A DNA stretch of 64,000 bases from Prunus persica (taxonomy: Eukaryota; Streptophyta; Magnoliopsida; Rosales; Rosaceae). A program made the translations under genes and the position numbers. The stretch's first letter is position 1. Each line of letters opens with the position of its first letter. The notes beneath the pieces were generated by a model that was not told the DNA's origin, made no database searches, and saw only the letters and a list, made by a program, of their open reading frames with translations. Shown one piece after another: positions 42,001-51,726 of the stretch. Location: the NCBI RefSeq assembly GCF_000346465.2, contig NC_034010.1:11948945-12012944 (forward strand), given 5' to 3'.

Positions 42001-42831
42001 CCCTCGCAATTATGCCATCTAACACACATTCAAATTATGGATTTCTCTATGAACAACATCTCTGGAAGCATACCCAAATGCCTCAAAAATTTGACTACTC
42101 TGGCTCAAAAAGGAAATCCAAGTCTATCCAGCACACGTATTCATGGCGGAAGTGAGGTTAATGGGTCAATTGCTCCTACTAATTATGACAATGATGCAAG
42201 CTTCATATGGAAAGGAAGAATGCAGACATACAAAAGCACTTTGGGCCTTGTGAAGAGAATTGATCTCTCAAGCAACAGATTAACAGGGGAGATTCCAGGT
42301 GAAATCATGCATCTTGTTGGGTTGATTTCTTTAAACCTTTCGAGAAACCAGTTAATGGGTCAAATAACTCCAGAGATCGGAAACTTGGAGTCATTGGATT
42401 CGCTTGATTTATCAAGAAACCGGATAGATGGAAGAATTCCGACAAGCCTTGCTCAGATATATCGTCTTAGTTTCTTGGACCTGTCATATAACAACTTGTC
42501 TGGCAAAATACCAACAGGCACCCAGCTCCAAAGCTTTGATCCCCTTGATTATGCTGGAAATCCTCAACTCTGTGGACCTCCACTTAAAAAGATGTGTGCT
42601 GATCAAAATGAGCCAACTGACTTGAGCAATGAAGAGGATAAGGATGAGTTTATAACGCTGGGATTTTACATCAGTATGGCGATTGGATTTGCTGTTGGAT
42701 TTTGGGGAGTTTGCGGCACTTTGATATTCAACAGGTCATGGAGATATGCATACTTGAAGTTCTTGAATGGTTTAAATGATTGGCTCTATGTGAAGATAGC
42801 TTTGAGCAAGCGGCAACTGAAGCCAACATAA
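39049..42831 (+). CDS. LRR receptor-like protein (RLP, EIX2/Cf-like class), copy 2
   Basis: The translation is residue-for-residue the same as the 7317 gene, and wherever I compared the nucleotide sequences they were identical too: 1260 residues with signal peptide, His/Ser run, cysteine-capped LRR ectodomain with five 72-residue repeats, island, membrane helix and short YxxPhi-bearing tail without kinase. As for copy 1, the likely role is plasma-membrane ligand perception with a partner kinase; the ligand is unknown. Homology begins about 10 bp before the ATG and is perfect to about 43240. Upstream sequence is only distantly similar, so expression may differ from copy 1. A 7.4-kb retroelement sits 970 bp downstream of the stop and could influence its transcription or silencing. 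Confidence 0.92.
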   Translation: MKGDGRCLKLFLALSILFLQNVKGGEVGHSHSHSHSLRDAKVTVRRCIERERQALLAFKRGLVDDSEVDESNPLSTWGSEAEKQDCCRWEGVYCSNQTGHVIQLHLEYSSYDEMILGYSFQGKMISPKLIELQHLQYLHLASIDFYESQIPDFIGSLTNLRNLSLSSCNLVGQIPSSFGNLTQLQYLDLSYNYQLQPENLNWLPALSSLTYLDLSVIDFNGSQIPDFIGSLTNLRNLSLRFCDLVGPIPSSFGNLTQLQHLNLGYNQLQPENLNWLPALSSLTFLDLSENFNGSQIPDFIGSLTNLRYLSLSFCNLVGPIPSSFGNLTQLQHLNLGYNQLQPENLNWLPALSSLTDLYLAGNFNGSQIPDFIGSLTNLRNLSLRFCDLVGPIPSSFGNLTQLQHLDLSYNQLQPENLNWLPALSSLTFLDLSENFNGSQIPDFIGSLTNLRYLSLSFCNLVGQIPSSFGNLTQLQNLDLSNNQLQPENLNWLPALSSLTDLDLSRNNLSTVFDWPEAVLNKLPKLVVLALENCSLPPPPPPPTLYKTNSSTSLAYVDLSDNHLTSSIFLWLSNYSTSLVALGLSNNHLSGFIPNFIGNMSSLVDLDLSNNNLTGFIPDFIGNMSSLVHLDLSDNHIEGANPNSFARLCNLQTLSLQTNHLSGQLSKFVQLLPRCAQNSLKDLQLSENVLAGSLNNLTSFSSLGFLNLSANQLSGKIPESIGQMSKLWCIDFSMNSLEGVVSETHFSKLSDLYQLDLSYNSLVLNFHSDWVPPFQLNYIYLASCNVGPLFPKWLQTQNDSYHLDISNAGISDILPSWFWSNFRNAEIINLSQNQIRGIEGSIPSIPSEVHHLDLSNNNISGSLSFLCASADMSLTILNLSSNSFSGELPDCWSHLETLVMLDLSYNAFSGKMPMTIGSLFQMQTLKLRRNRFVGELPSSLKNCASLEVIDLGDNKLSGPIPAWLGVSFKNLVILMLSTNHFNGSMPSQLCHLTHIQIMDFSMNNISGSIPKCLKNLTTLAQKGNPSLSSTRIHGGSEVNGSIAPTNYDNDASFIWKGRMQTYKSTLGLVKRIDLSSNRLTGEIPGEIMHLVGLISLNLSRNQLMGQITPEIGNLESLDSLDLSRNRIDGRIPTSLAQIYRLSFLDLSYNNLSGKIPTGTQLQSFDPLDYAGNPQLCGPPLKKMCADQNEPTDLSNEEDKDEFITLGFYISMAIGFAVGFWGVCGTLIFNRSWRYAYLKFLNGLNDWLYVKIALSKRQLKPT

Positions 42832-43539
42832 ACTTAATAGATAAGCTCGCCACGGTACTCTTTCTCTCTCATCATTAATTTTGTTTTATAATTATTTTTC
42901 TTATTGCATTTTTTCCTTTTCTCCAAACTGACGGGTATTAATTTGTTTACTTCGATATTTAGCTGCAGCATCTAAATTAGGAGAAAAGTAGCTGTAGCTG
43001 AATGCTTCCTTTTAGTTCAAGTGAGGAAGATTGCCAGTACGCGCATGCACAGGTATCTGGAGAAGAGTTTATGAGTTAATTTGGAGTGCTTAGTAGGAAT
43101 AAACGTGATTTATATTGGTGTTAATTACTTGTCAGAACAATTAATTCGGAGTTCTCCGATTTATGTATTTTTTTTTTTTTTTGTTTATTTAGAGAAATAA
43201 ACAGATCCATGCAGATCCAATCATAACATGGGCAATTATAATTGTACATGAAGAACATTGCCCCAGAGGATGGTTCTTGCAAACAATAAATCATACAAAT
43301 AAGCAAGACAGTACAATTAAAGCAAGAACAATGAGCAAAAGCCAAGCTCACTCCGATTAATGTATTAATTCCAGCTATAGTGTTGTTTTAATTACCTAGG
43401 CCAAAGCCAAAGCGGACTTGATTTCAAATTACAATGTGTGGCTCTGTTTTGGTCATCTATTTGCAACGTACAGCTTCTCCTCGTAAATTGGGGGGTCAGC
43501 TTCTCCTTGTAAATTTGTGGCTCTGTTTTGGTCATTCTT

Positions 43540-43800
43540 TCCTTTCATAATTCAACATCTTGTTCTGGCCACATGGTAGAAGATGCCTTTTTGTAAACAG
43601 ACTTTCTGTATTTGGCCAGGCTTGCAATGCTCTATTTTGTGGATTTTAAGATTGTATTAGGCTTACTTGTGAGCTGCAAAATGCCTTGTACCAAAATTTA
43701 TGTATAAAATGTGTGCTAAATTGTGTGGAGTAGAAGATTGAAGGTCTTCCTAGGCAAGCAATCACAAGCATTTTCTCTCTTTTCAATTTGTAGAAATGTT
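43540..43800. repeat. R1 repeat in A', left part (split by retroelement)
   Basis: Matches 11802-12065 of block A. It is interrupted after ...TTGTAGAAATGTT by the LTR element and resumes at 51237 with ATGTTCAAGTTC. The 5-bp ATGTT at both edges is the target duplication; block A shows the unoccupied site at 12063-12067. Confidence 0.85.
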
Positions 43801-44032
43801 TGTTGTAAATATGTTAGGTGGAGCCCACCTCCAATTGGGAGAAGCTTCCTCGAAGCTTCCTCCAATTGGAAGCTCCCTCTTCTGTTTGCCTACAAAGAAG
43901 GGATCACCCTTCCTATGTAATCGGAGTATGGAATAATACAATGGAAAAGAACGGAAACATAGATTGAATGAGGAGAAAATTCTCCCTCCTCTCTATCTCA
44001 ATTTTCTTCTCCAATTTCTTCAGTTTATAACA
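43801..44032 (+). repeat. 5' LTR
   Basis: 232 bp, TG...CA. It contains a short internal inverted repeat (CCTCCAATTGGGAGAAGC against GCTTCCTCCAATTGGAAG). It differs from the 3' LTR at three positions, about 1.3%, indicating a fairly young insertion. Confidence 0.9.
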
Positions 44033-44149
44033 CGTTATCAGCACGAATATCTCTAAAAATACCAGCTAGGAAATTCGATCAAATCCTGCAGAACCAAGTT
44101 TGCTCATAGATTTGTTCGATCCCTCTTGCAAATCAGAAACCATGCTCCG

Positions 44150-44440
44150 CCTAGCTCATCGTCACCTTGATTCCAGGTAGAACACCTCCTTCCTTCATTA
44201 TGGACACAGGAAGCAGCCTTGTTTGGTTCCCCTGCACCAAACGCTACATTTGCTCTAGATGCCAATTCCCAAACATCAACCCAGCAAAAATTCCAACTTT
44301 CAAGCCCAAATTGCAACAACCCGAGTCACCACAACTGCTCGCAAGCCTGCCCAACTTACATAATCCAGTACGGTTCAGGCACCACAGCTGGGATTTTACT
44401 TTCCGAGACACTCGATTTTCCCAAGAAAATTGTCAGAAGT
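44150..44440 (+). pseudogene. Captured pepsin-like aspartyl protease fragment
   Basis: Reads TPPSFIMDTGSSLVWFPCTK, YICSRCQFPNINP and IPTFKPKL, then shifts frame to [19 protein letters not shown] and [19 protein letters not shown] is the first catalytic motif of family A1; the Cys-rich nepenthesin-type insert is recognisable. It resembles the At4g16563 type. The second catalytic Asp and most of the enzyme are absent. It is joined directly to the next captured fragment at about 44435. Confidence 0.78.
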
Positions 44441-45011
44441 GATGATGGAGACACTGCTGATCAACGGGAGGGGACAGTACAACTGCTCTCTGGCAGCGCA
44501 CTATAGCAATTCCAGTTCAAGCCAGTGCAGTCTAAGAGGAAGCGAACAATGCGCACCCCCTATTCTCCATGTGCTTCCAAACAAGATCTATCGGCTCAGA
44601 ATCGCCAGCACCACTGCCCTTGCTTCACTCAACTTGGCCATTGGGAATCACAAAATGGTGGTGGTGGAAGCCGATGGAAACTATGTGCAGCCATTTGCGG
44701 TGGATGACTTGGACATCTACTCAGGCGAGAGCTACTCAGTGCTCATAACCACCGACCAAGACCCTTCCAACAACTACTGGCTCTCAGTTGGAGTGAGAGG
44801 AAGAGAACCCAAAACTCAACAAGGCCTCACAATCCTAAACTACCACCCAAATTCAGCATCAAAGCTTCCAGCTTCTTCCCCTCCTGTCACTCCTCTGTGG
44901 AACGATTACAACCACAGCAAGTCCTTCACCAACAAGATCTTCGCCTCAATGGGGTCCCCGAAGCCCCCGAGAAACTATGACCGTCGGATCACCCTCCTCA
45001 ACACCCATTGA
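44437..45011 (+). pseudogene. Captured L-ascorbate oxidase fragment
   Basis: About 190 open codons match the middle cupredoxin region of plant ascorbate oxidase, an apoplastic multicopper oxidase: [80 protein letters not shown] and [20 protein letters not shown]. The N-terminal and C-terminal copper-site histidine clusters are missing, so it is inactive. The frame is uninterrupted over the captured span, suggesting recent capture. It ends [12 protein letters not shown] and switches within a few bases to RPB3-like sequence. Confidence 0.85.
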
Positions 45012-45115
45012 CATCCGACCAAGCCATGAGCATGCACTTCTCACGTGACTGCGACTCCTGCGACGGCGACGGCGACGGCCAGTGCGAGTTCTGCTCCGTC
45101 GAGTTTCATCTTCGC
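45008..45115 (+). pseudogene. Captured RNA polymerase II subunit 3 (NRPB3-like) fragment
   Basis: Reads [20 protein letters not shown], then DGDGQCEFCSVEFHLRGK. The CDxCDGDGQCxxC zinc-binding loop is characteristic of RPB3; a GD duplication (GDGDGQC) is present here. Only about 36 codons remain, without the dimerisation domain. A low-complexity Asp/Pro-coding stretch follows (45116-45300), whose origin I cannot identify. Confidence 0.75.
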
Positions 45116-45389
45116 GGTAAGTACCATTCCGACCTCCCCATACTCCACCAGGCCCAACCCAACAACGCAGCCGCCGACGACGACAACGACTCCAGTTCCG
45201 AGCTCTTGAGCTTTCCGTCGGTGTCTCCTTGGATTGATTGCCGTCGTCGAAAGCTCAGGATGAGCCTCCGGTTCGAACACGCTCAGGTCTGGCTCCGATA
45301 AGGCCAGCGACACCACAAGGCCTGGTTCCGGTCTGGACCATCGGCGGCGCCGGACTGATGGGTCCCAGTGACCAAGCTCGGCCGCCTCC

Positions 45390-45482
45390 CCGTGGCTCCA
45401 CTCAGACCTTGCTCATGGCTGCCGACACTAGCAATGGTGCTGCTTGGGTTCCATGTAATGGCATGGAGCTGGTCAACAGGTG
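45390..45482 (+). pseudogene. Captured second aspartyl protease (AED3-like) fragment
   Basis: STQTLLMAADTSNGAAWVPC resembles the N-terminal catalytic region of AED3-type aspartyl proteases (usually QTLLMAMDTSNDAAWVPCNG). The catalytic D-T-S replaces the common D-T-G, as in that subfamily. Only about 30 codons remain. The downstream stretch 45483-45830 has coding-like composition (SFDDVVDDCTNHFTKAENML in one frame) that I cannot identify and may be a further captured piece. Confidence 0.6.
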
Positions 45483-45856
45483 AAGCCCATAGTAGTTGTC
45501 GTAAAGTGGTGGAGATTGGAAGGTTGCAGTTTTTATCATGTCTCAAGTTGATCTTGCAAGGGAAGCTGCCCTTTTGTGCATCCTGCTGTTTTGGTGGAAA
45601 CTTATTAACAACAAGGGGAGGACGCATTCACTTTCTGGGGTACTCCAGAAGGTGATCTGGTCCATGAGCGAGCTCTTTGCAAGGCTATGTCAAAAGCTTT
45701 GATGATGTAGTGGATGACTGCACCAATCACTTCACAAAAGCAGAGAATATGCTGTCGACAAAGTTGGCTGGACAGCACATGTTGCCGAGTGCCCATGTTT
45801 ACAGCCCCACACACCGAAACAATTAAAATAATAATAATAAAAAAACAAAAAATAAA

Positions 45857-45904
<48 letters not shown>

Positions 45905-46088
45905 GGGGATCACTCAGCAAGGGCATAAGCGTTAAGTTTTCTGCTCCCTTATCTTCTTTATTATTTCATATTATATTTATCTGTTTTTCTTTTACTAACC
46001 ATTAACAAAAATGGACCATCGGTAATACTAAATATATTATCAGTGGGAGACCGTTACTAATACTAACGTTTAATTTATGAATTTAATT

Positions 46089-46560
46089 TACTGCAAATTT
46101 ACTTTACAGCACATTTATTTTATTTACTGTATGGTGTAGGTTTATTACCCATACAACAGTATTTATTTAAAAGGGTGGTGCGGTTTTATCGCCCACACCT
46201 TTACTTTTATTTAAATGTATGGTGCAGAATTAGTGCCCATACAAGCACGTTTACTTTACTGCAAATTTACTTTACAGCACATTTATTTTATTTACTGTAT
46301 AGTGTAGGTTTATTACCCATACAACAGTATTTATTTAAAAGGGTGGTGCGGGTTTATCGTTCACGCCTTTACTTTTATTTAAATGTATGGAGCAGGATTA
46401 GTGCCCATACAAGCACGTTTACTTTACCGCACATTTAATTTTATTTAAGGTATGGTGCGGGATTAACGTCCATACAGCAAGCAATTTAATTTATGAATTT
46501 ATTTTACCGCACATTTACATTTATTTAAAGTGTGGTGCGGGTTTATCGTCCATACCAGCA
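46089..46560. repeat. ~168-bp tandem repeats inside the LTR element
   Basis: CTGCAAATTTACTTTACAGC begins at 46091 and 46259. Each unit holds TGTATGGTG(T/C)AGG, TTACCCATAC and GGGTGGTGCGG. A third, degenerate unit follows to about 46560. Runs of short AAT/AAAT repeats (45830-45900) precede them. 46561-47576 is non-coding, with recurrent words of the type CTTGAAGTTCC / CTTGAAGATCC. Confidence 0.7.
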
Positions 46561-47576
46561 ATTTATTTTAATTGTGCTGTATGTGCTGTATGATGAGTTT
46601 TTACAGTATGCAGATCAGGACCAGAAGTTCCTTGATCCTCATCATACAATTACATCAGGACTTGAAGATCCTTGATGATGATATTAATATGAGAGCTGGC
46701 AGTCTCTCCGGTACTGTATTTGTAAACATGTGATCGGACTTAAAAGTCCTTGATTTCTGACATGTAAATAAGGATAATGATGTAACAGTACCGTATTGGT
46801 TCATAGTGCCGTACACATTGATGATAACTGTACTGGCAGATGAATAGATACGTATTCATGACTTGATGAATAGTACTATTCACATGAATAGTGACGTATG
46901 CATAAATATGAACCATTTTGGGTAAACCGTCACTATATACAAAAGAGAACCTGCAGTTCCTTAAACTCATGGATGAGCAATTAAATGAGATGCCAGAAAT
47001 TCCTCAAAATATGGGCAATTATGTAAGGGCTTGAAGTCCAGAAATATGTACAAAAAATTGTAAAAATGTCCATACCATGAGAACATGTGATTTTAACTTG
47101 AGGTTCAAAATCTAAGTGTTGAGAACCTGAAGTTCCAACAATTAAATGGACAACCCTTGAGGTATTATTGCAAATTGTGGTACGCCACATATTTCTTTGG
47201 CATAAGAGAATGATGAATTGAGACTCCCCACATATTTTGTTATATCTGGGTCGGAAGCTCATGAACCCAAATATATGAGATATTAGCGTGGCTTTTACTC
47301 AATCCATATTTCATGTTCATTTAAAAAGGGCAAATGAATTCTGAGTTTGTGTTTATCACAGGCCAAAAGTTCCATACGTTGAAATATGAAATTTGGGAGA
47401 GTCGATGTGGTTATTTGAACCTATAAGGCACAAGGTTCCAAATCGTCATTTTGAAAAGACGTAAAAACCACAGGTGCAAGTTTAAGAATATGCGCAATTA
47501 TTATAACAGGAACATACAACAGATAGATTTTTTCCTGCAATGAAGGTGCAGGCCCTGTAAAATCTATAAAATTACA

Positions 47577-48128
47577 TTATGTTCTGGAAGCCTCTGAAGG
47601 AAGAGGACGGCGCCTCTTAAGCTTAGCCATGAGCTTCTCATGGTCTCCCAAAATTCTTTCATTGGAGACCTGCAGCATGTCTAGCCTTCTCAGTGTATCA
47701 ACAGAGTATGAACTCACCAGTTTCAACAAGGCATTATTCTCTCCTTTAAGTTTCTCAACCTCCTGTTGAGACTCATGAAGCATTCTTTGGAGAGACAAAT
47801 TTTCAGTAGCTAACCTCTCAACCTCGTTTGCTCTGGCACGCAAACGATCAGCCATGTTAGAAACAGAAACAGCACTCTGAATGCTAAAAGCCATTGAGTC
47901 ATTAATAGCCTCTTCCTCTGATCTCCCTGTCAACAACATTTCATCCATTGGAGTAATGAAATTCCTAGCTACTATGACAGCAGTAGCATCATTCATCATC
48001 ACAGAATCATTAACTGTGAGATGACGATTTTTGGATACAAAGGATGGACGCCAAACTTGGGCGTCACTGGTTGTTGTGGGAGCATCATTTAAATTGAAAT
48101 AATTTGGGCAGGAAGAAGATGAAGCCAT
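47577..48128 (-). CDS. Antisense ORF of the LTR element, coiled-coil protein
   Basis: 183 residues, starting MASSSSCPNYFNLNDAPTTT. The middle is unremarkable; residues ~95-160 form a strong heptad-like coiled coil (RARANEVERLATENLSLQRM, QQEVEKLKGENNALLKLVSS). The end is basic (KLKRRRPLPSE). It lies opposite to the LTR transcription direction and is intact although no gag-pol survives. From memory, similar reverse-strand ORFs occur in repeat families of rosaceous genomes, but I cannot verify this. A TATA-like CTTATAGATATT lies about 100 bp upstream on its strand. Function unknown; a regulatory additional ORF of the element is one possibility. Confidence 0.55.
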   Translation of the reverse strand: MASSSSCPNYFNLNDAPTTTSDAQVWRPSFVSKNRHLTVNDSVMMNDATAVIVARNFITPMDEMLLTGRSEEEAINDSMAFSIQSAVSVSNMADRLRARANEVERLATENLSLQRMLHESQQEVEKLKGENNALLKLVSSYSVDTLRRLDMLQVSNERILGDHEKLMAKLKRRRPLPSEASRT

Positions 48129-50384
48129 TTTTAAGAAGGTTTCGAAGAAAGCCTTAGGAAAACTAAAGTTTCAGAAAATGAAGGAAGTTAAGTTGAAACG
48201 CAGTTGCCCCAATCAAGGTTTGCAAAGGCAATATCTATAAGAGGAAATATGGCTACTGTTTTTCAGGATCCCAATATCTTCTCGGATCCCCATATTTCTC
48301 TTTTTCTTTCCTAGAGTCCAAAACTTCACGTGGCCTCTAATAATGCCTGTCGGCACTTTCGGCGTTTTCAAGTATTATTTTCAAAGCCGATCTTACTTTA
48401 CGGATTTCACAGAACTACTTTTTCAAAAGTATCCCGAGAATCTCGCAATTTTCCTATGGTTAATTTGAAATTCACCGGTTCTACCTATTCATTGTATTTG
48501 TGTATAAATGTGTTACTAACGAAATTTCCTTTGCAGAAGACATCCAGTTTACTCCATACGTAGTGATGCGATATTTACTTGTTTTTCTTATCAGTAAGCA
48601 CTTAATATGCCTGAGAAGCAAGACTATCTCTGATCATCCATCCAGGAAGCAAGACTATCCCTGATCATGTTTCTGCAAGATCAGGGAATTGTAAAGGCGG
48701 CCTTATGCTCTAATCTCCTGAGGTCCTTCTAGACTAGGAGATATGAGAGCTTATTGTCTGCTCCCACCAGCTTCCTTCCCTGATTGCTTACCTTCTCTTG
48801 CAATCAATATCACAATCTTTTTGCATTTTTTCTCTTTTTATAACTCTCTGTTCATAAGAGATTTTATTTCTTTAGAATGAACATCTGAAGAATGAATCCA
48901 TGAAGTAATCCTAACTATGAGGGTTATTTGTTTTGACAGAGGCAAAAGAGTTGTGATTTTTGCTCTTGCAGGATATAACTAGATCATCAAGTGCTACATT
49001 ATATTTACTGGGCTGATATGAGCTTGAATGATACTTGAGAAAAGTTTCTCCCACCTAAGGATGTAAGCAATACTTGTGTTATTTTATGCTTATATACCTA
49101 TTTGATATTTTATCTTGAAAGGTAACCAAATGGGGAGATAAGTCCGTTCCAAAAGAATGACTTGTATGTATCCATGAATTATTAATGCAAATTTTACAGA
49201 TTGCAAGTTGGATACATTGATAATACACTGCACAGATTAAAAATCCCATCAGAACATAACATGGGTATAGCAGTGATCAATATGATGCACGCCTGTTGCG
49301 TAGCAAATGATGTGGATTGAAGTCCCAAATGGACAATCCTTTGACATGTCAATATTGATATTATGCACGCCTAATGCGTAGCAAATTATATGGGTTAAAG
49401 TCCCATAATACGGGTTAAAGTCCCATAAATTAATTGACATGTATGTATTAATCTGTGGCATGCCTGTAGCATGACAGATATATGGGTTCTAAATGTTCCA
49501 ACTCCCTAACTGGAGATTTTCCACGCCATACTATAAAATAACGCTCCATTGGAGGTTATAATCCACATTCTCACATAATAAAAGCCCCCTGAAGTGGCTT
49601 GGGTACCCAAAAGCAAAGAAATGCTTATAATTGATGCATGCGCATGCAAATGAGAATGGTGAGATCATGAATTGATGAATGACAATTTTTGATTTTGGAG
49701 TAGCTACTCAAATCATCAATGGGCTGTGTTGATTGGAACCACGTTCAATTATTAAATGTCGACAATATCATTGGCCAAAATGGAAAGAGGTAATTCCATT
49801 ATAAATGAGAATGAACGTGAAAGAACAAACCCACAATACGAACCCCAAAATTTGTTAATACTGAAAGTTATACTTGGGTGTTCGGAATAAAAGGGAATAT
49901 ACCTACTTTGTATGACACACTGTTTCTGGCAGAAACAAGGAATGTTGGGTTTTTCTCCATATTTACAGATTCAATTGTGCCCCCCTTATTACACAATTAC
50001 GGAGACCAACATATTATCTTTAAGGGTTATTAAATGAACAGAGCATATCACCTGAAGTGATTCCCTAAAGATGTATAAAAAGCTGGGTTAAAGCTATATA
50101 ATGTGTCATAAAACTTAATCCCTTTTAGACAAAATCCGTTGAGAGGATTATCATTACTCAATATTAATATGCATAAATTACCTCAGTGAGTACATTGATG
50201 TGATTGCAACACATTAAAAATTCTGCAGAATTCACGAAATATTTGTCTCGACTTAAGGATCGAGCATTGTGCCAACGAGATTCTTGTTTATACTAAGAAA
50301 GTATTGAAGCATTTTTATGAGGATTATCCGTTGGTCCTTAAATATTTTTCCGGAAGTATACTAGACCAGATAGAGCTCAGCTCC
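48129..50384. other. Non-coding interior of the LTR element
   Basis: No open gene. Short direct repeats such as GGGTTAAAGTCCCATAA (49393-49430) and TATGCACGCCT(A/G)(A/T)TGCGTAGCAAA (49281-49385) occur. The stretch 49700-50330 may be eroded pol sequence, but no reverse transcriptase or RNase H motif is readable. Confidence 0.5.
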
Positions 50385-50975
50385 ACACTGTACTCTTTTT
50401 CCTTCATCCAGGTTTTTATCCCATTGGGTTTTTCCTGGTAAGGTTTTAACGAGGCAGTGTAGCTCAAGGGTTTAGGGTATACTATGAAAATTTTAGTGGT
50501 CGCTTACTGGACAGAAGCTAGTCCTAAATTTTTCAGGGGAAGATATTCACCAGGGGGAGAAAGGTCTTAATAAAGACCTTCATACACTGTACTCTTTTTC
50601 CTTCATCCAGGTTTTTATCCCACTGGGTTTTTCCTGGTAAGGTTTTAACGAGGCAGTGTCGCTCCAGATTGACTCACAGCAGCAGTGTCAACTACGATAT
50701 TCAGAAAGGTGATCAACAGTATGACTTAAAGATATTTTGCCAAGCATCAGGGGGAGCGTGCTATCAATAAAGATCTTCAAACACTGTACTCTTTTTTCCT
50801 TCGTCCAGGTTTTTATCCCACTGGGTTTTTCCTGGCAAGGTTTTAACGAGGCAGTGTCGCACGCGCGCCAATACACTTAGAATTTTATGTTACACATTAT
50901 TATGTACTCTTTTTCCCTTTGACCAGTTTTTGTCCCACTGGGTTTTTACTGGCAAGGTTTTTAACGAGACATATT
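50385..50975. repeat. 3' tandem repeats before the 3' LTR
   Basis: ACACTGTACTCTTTTTCCTT, then GTTTTTATCCCACTGGGTTT and TTCCTGG(T/C)AAGGTTTTAACGAG, recur at 50385, 50584 and 50781, about 198 bp apart, and in shortened form from 50904. Related blocks sit just upstream of the polypurine tract in many plant Copia elements. Confidence 0.8.
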
Positions 50976-51004
50976 CCATATCATTTGTGGTCTCCAAGGG
51001 GGAG

Positions 51005-51236
51005 TGTTGTAAATATGTTAGGTGGAGCCCACCTCCAATTGGGAGAAGCTTCCTCGAAGCTTCCTCCAATTGGAAGCTTCCTCCTCTGTTTGCCTACAAA
51101 GAAGGGATCACCCTTCCTATGTAATCGGAGTATGGAATAATACAATGGAAAAGAACGGAAACACAGATTGAATGAGGAGAAAATTCTCCCTCCTCTCTAT
51201 CTCAATTTTCTTCTCCAATTTCTTCAGTTTATAACA
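51005..51236 (+). repeat. 3' LTR
   Basis: 232 bp, matching the 5' LTR except for three substitutions. It is preceded by CCAAGGGGGAG and followed by the ATGTT target duplication and the continuation of the R1 repeat. Confidence 0.9.
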
Positions 51237-51690
51237 ATGTTCAAGTTCTTGCCCATTACTTGCAGATATATAGTGTTGTGTAGCATAAAGGCTCCAACAT
51301 ATGCAATTCCATCAAGGCCTGCAGGCCAATCACTGCTTTCTCTTGGATATTCCAAACATTTGTAGAGCCATAATGAAAACTTGGTAGGCAAACCCAAATA
51401 CTTGCATTGACCATTTGCTTAAACTTGATAGGCTAGCAAGGGGCTTGTAGCTCAAGCAATTAAGAGCATCTATCTCTGAACTCGAGGTCCTAAATGTGAT
51501 TCCGACAAACAAAAAACTTGGTAGGCCAGACCCAAATGAACCTGGTTTTCATAAACTTGTTTGTCAGCTTGATAGTGGCTTATTAGAAGTCCAAATTGGT
51601 TGGGAAAGTAATGTCCACCAATTTTAGCAGATACCTTTTTGGACAATGTTGAACAGAGCACTTAACTTGATTGTTAATGACTAGGGCCCC
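51237..51690. repeat. R1 repeat in A', right part
   Basis: Continuation of the R1 copy split by the LTR element, matching 12063-12515. It includes an 80-bp SINE copy at 51434-51513 flanked by AAACTTGATAGGC and AAACTTGGTAGGC. 51691-52410 matches 12516-13232, including the GA microsatellite, and holds no gene. Confidence 0.75.
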
Positions 51691-51695
51691 TGATA

Positions 51696-51726
<31 letters not shown>

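Larger units (their letters stand above)
43801..51236 (+). mobile_element. Non-autonomous LTR retrotransposon (LARD-like, probably Copia) with captured host fragments
   Basis: It has two 232-bp LTRs (43801-44032 and 51005-51236) beginning TGTTGTAAATATG and ending TTTATAACA, with three differences between them. It is flanked by ATGTT duplications (43796-43800 and 51237-51241). CGTTATCAGCACGAA after the 5' LTR is a common plant Copia priming-site context, and AAGGGGGAG before the 3' LTR is a polypurine tract. The interior has no gag, protease, integrase or reverse transcriptase that I can read; a scrap at 50276-50330 (EILVYTKKVLKHF-like) may be a pol relic. Instead it holds host gene fragments (44150-45480), tandem repeats and an antisense ORF. 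Block A has the empty site, so insertion followed the A/A' split, or the two are haplotypes. Confidence 0.88.

Noticed and set aside
45041..45316. Val/Ala/Gly-rich minus-strand ORF
   Set aside because: It is the complement of the GACGGC repeat and the RPB3 fragment inside the retroelement; no protein-like features.
43801..51236. Functional ascorbate oxidase or protease gene in A'
   Set aside because: The fragments lack start, end and key domains, and are enclosed by LTRs; they are captured pieces.
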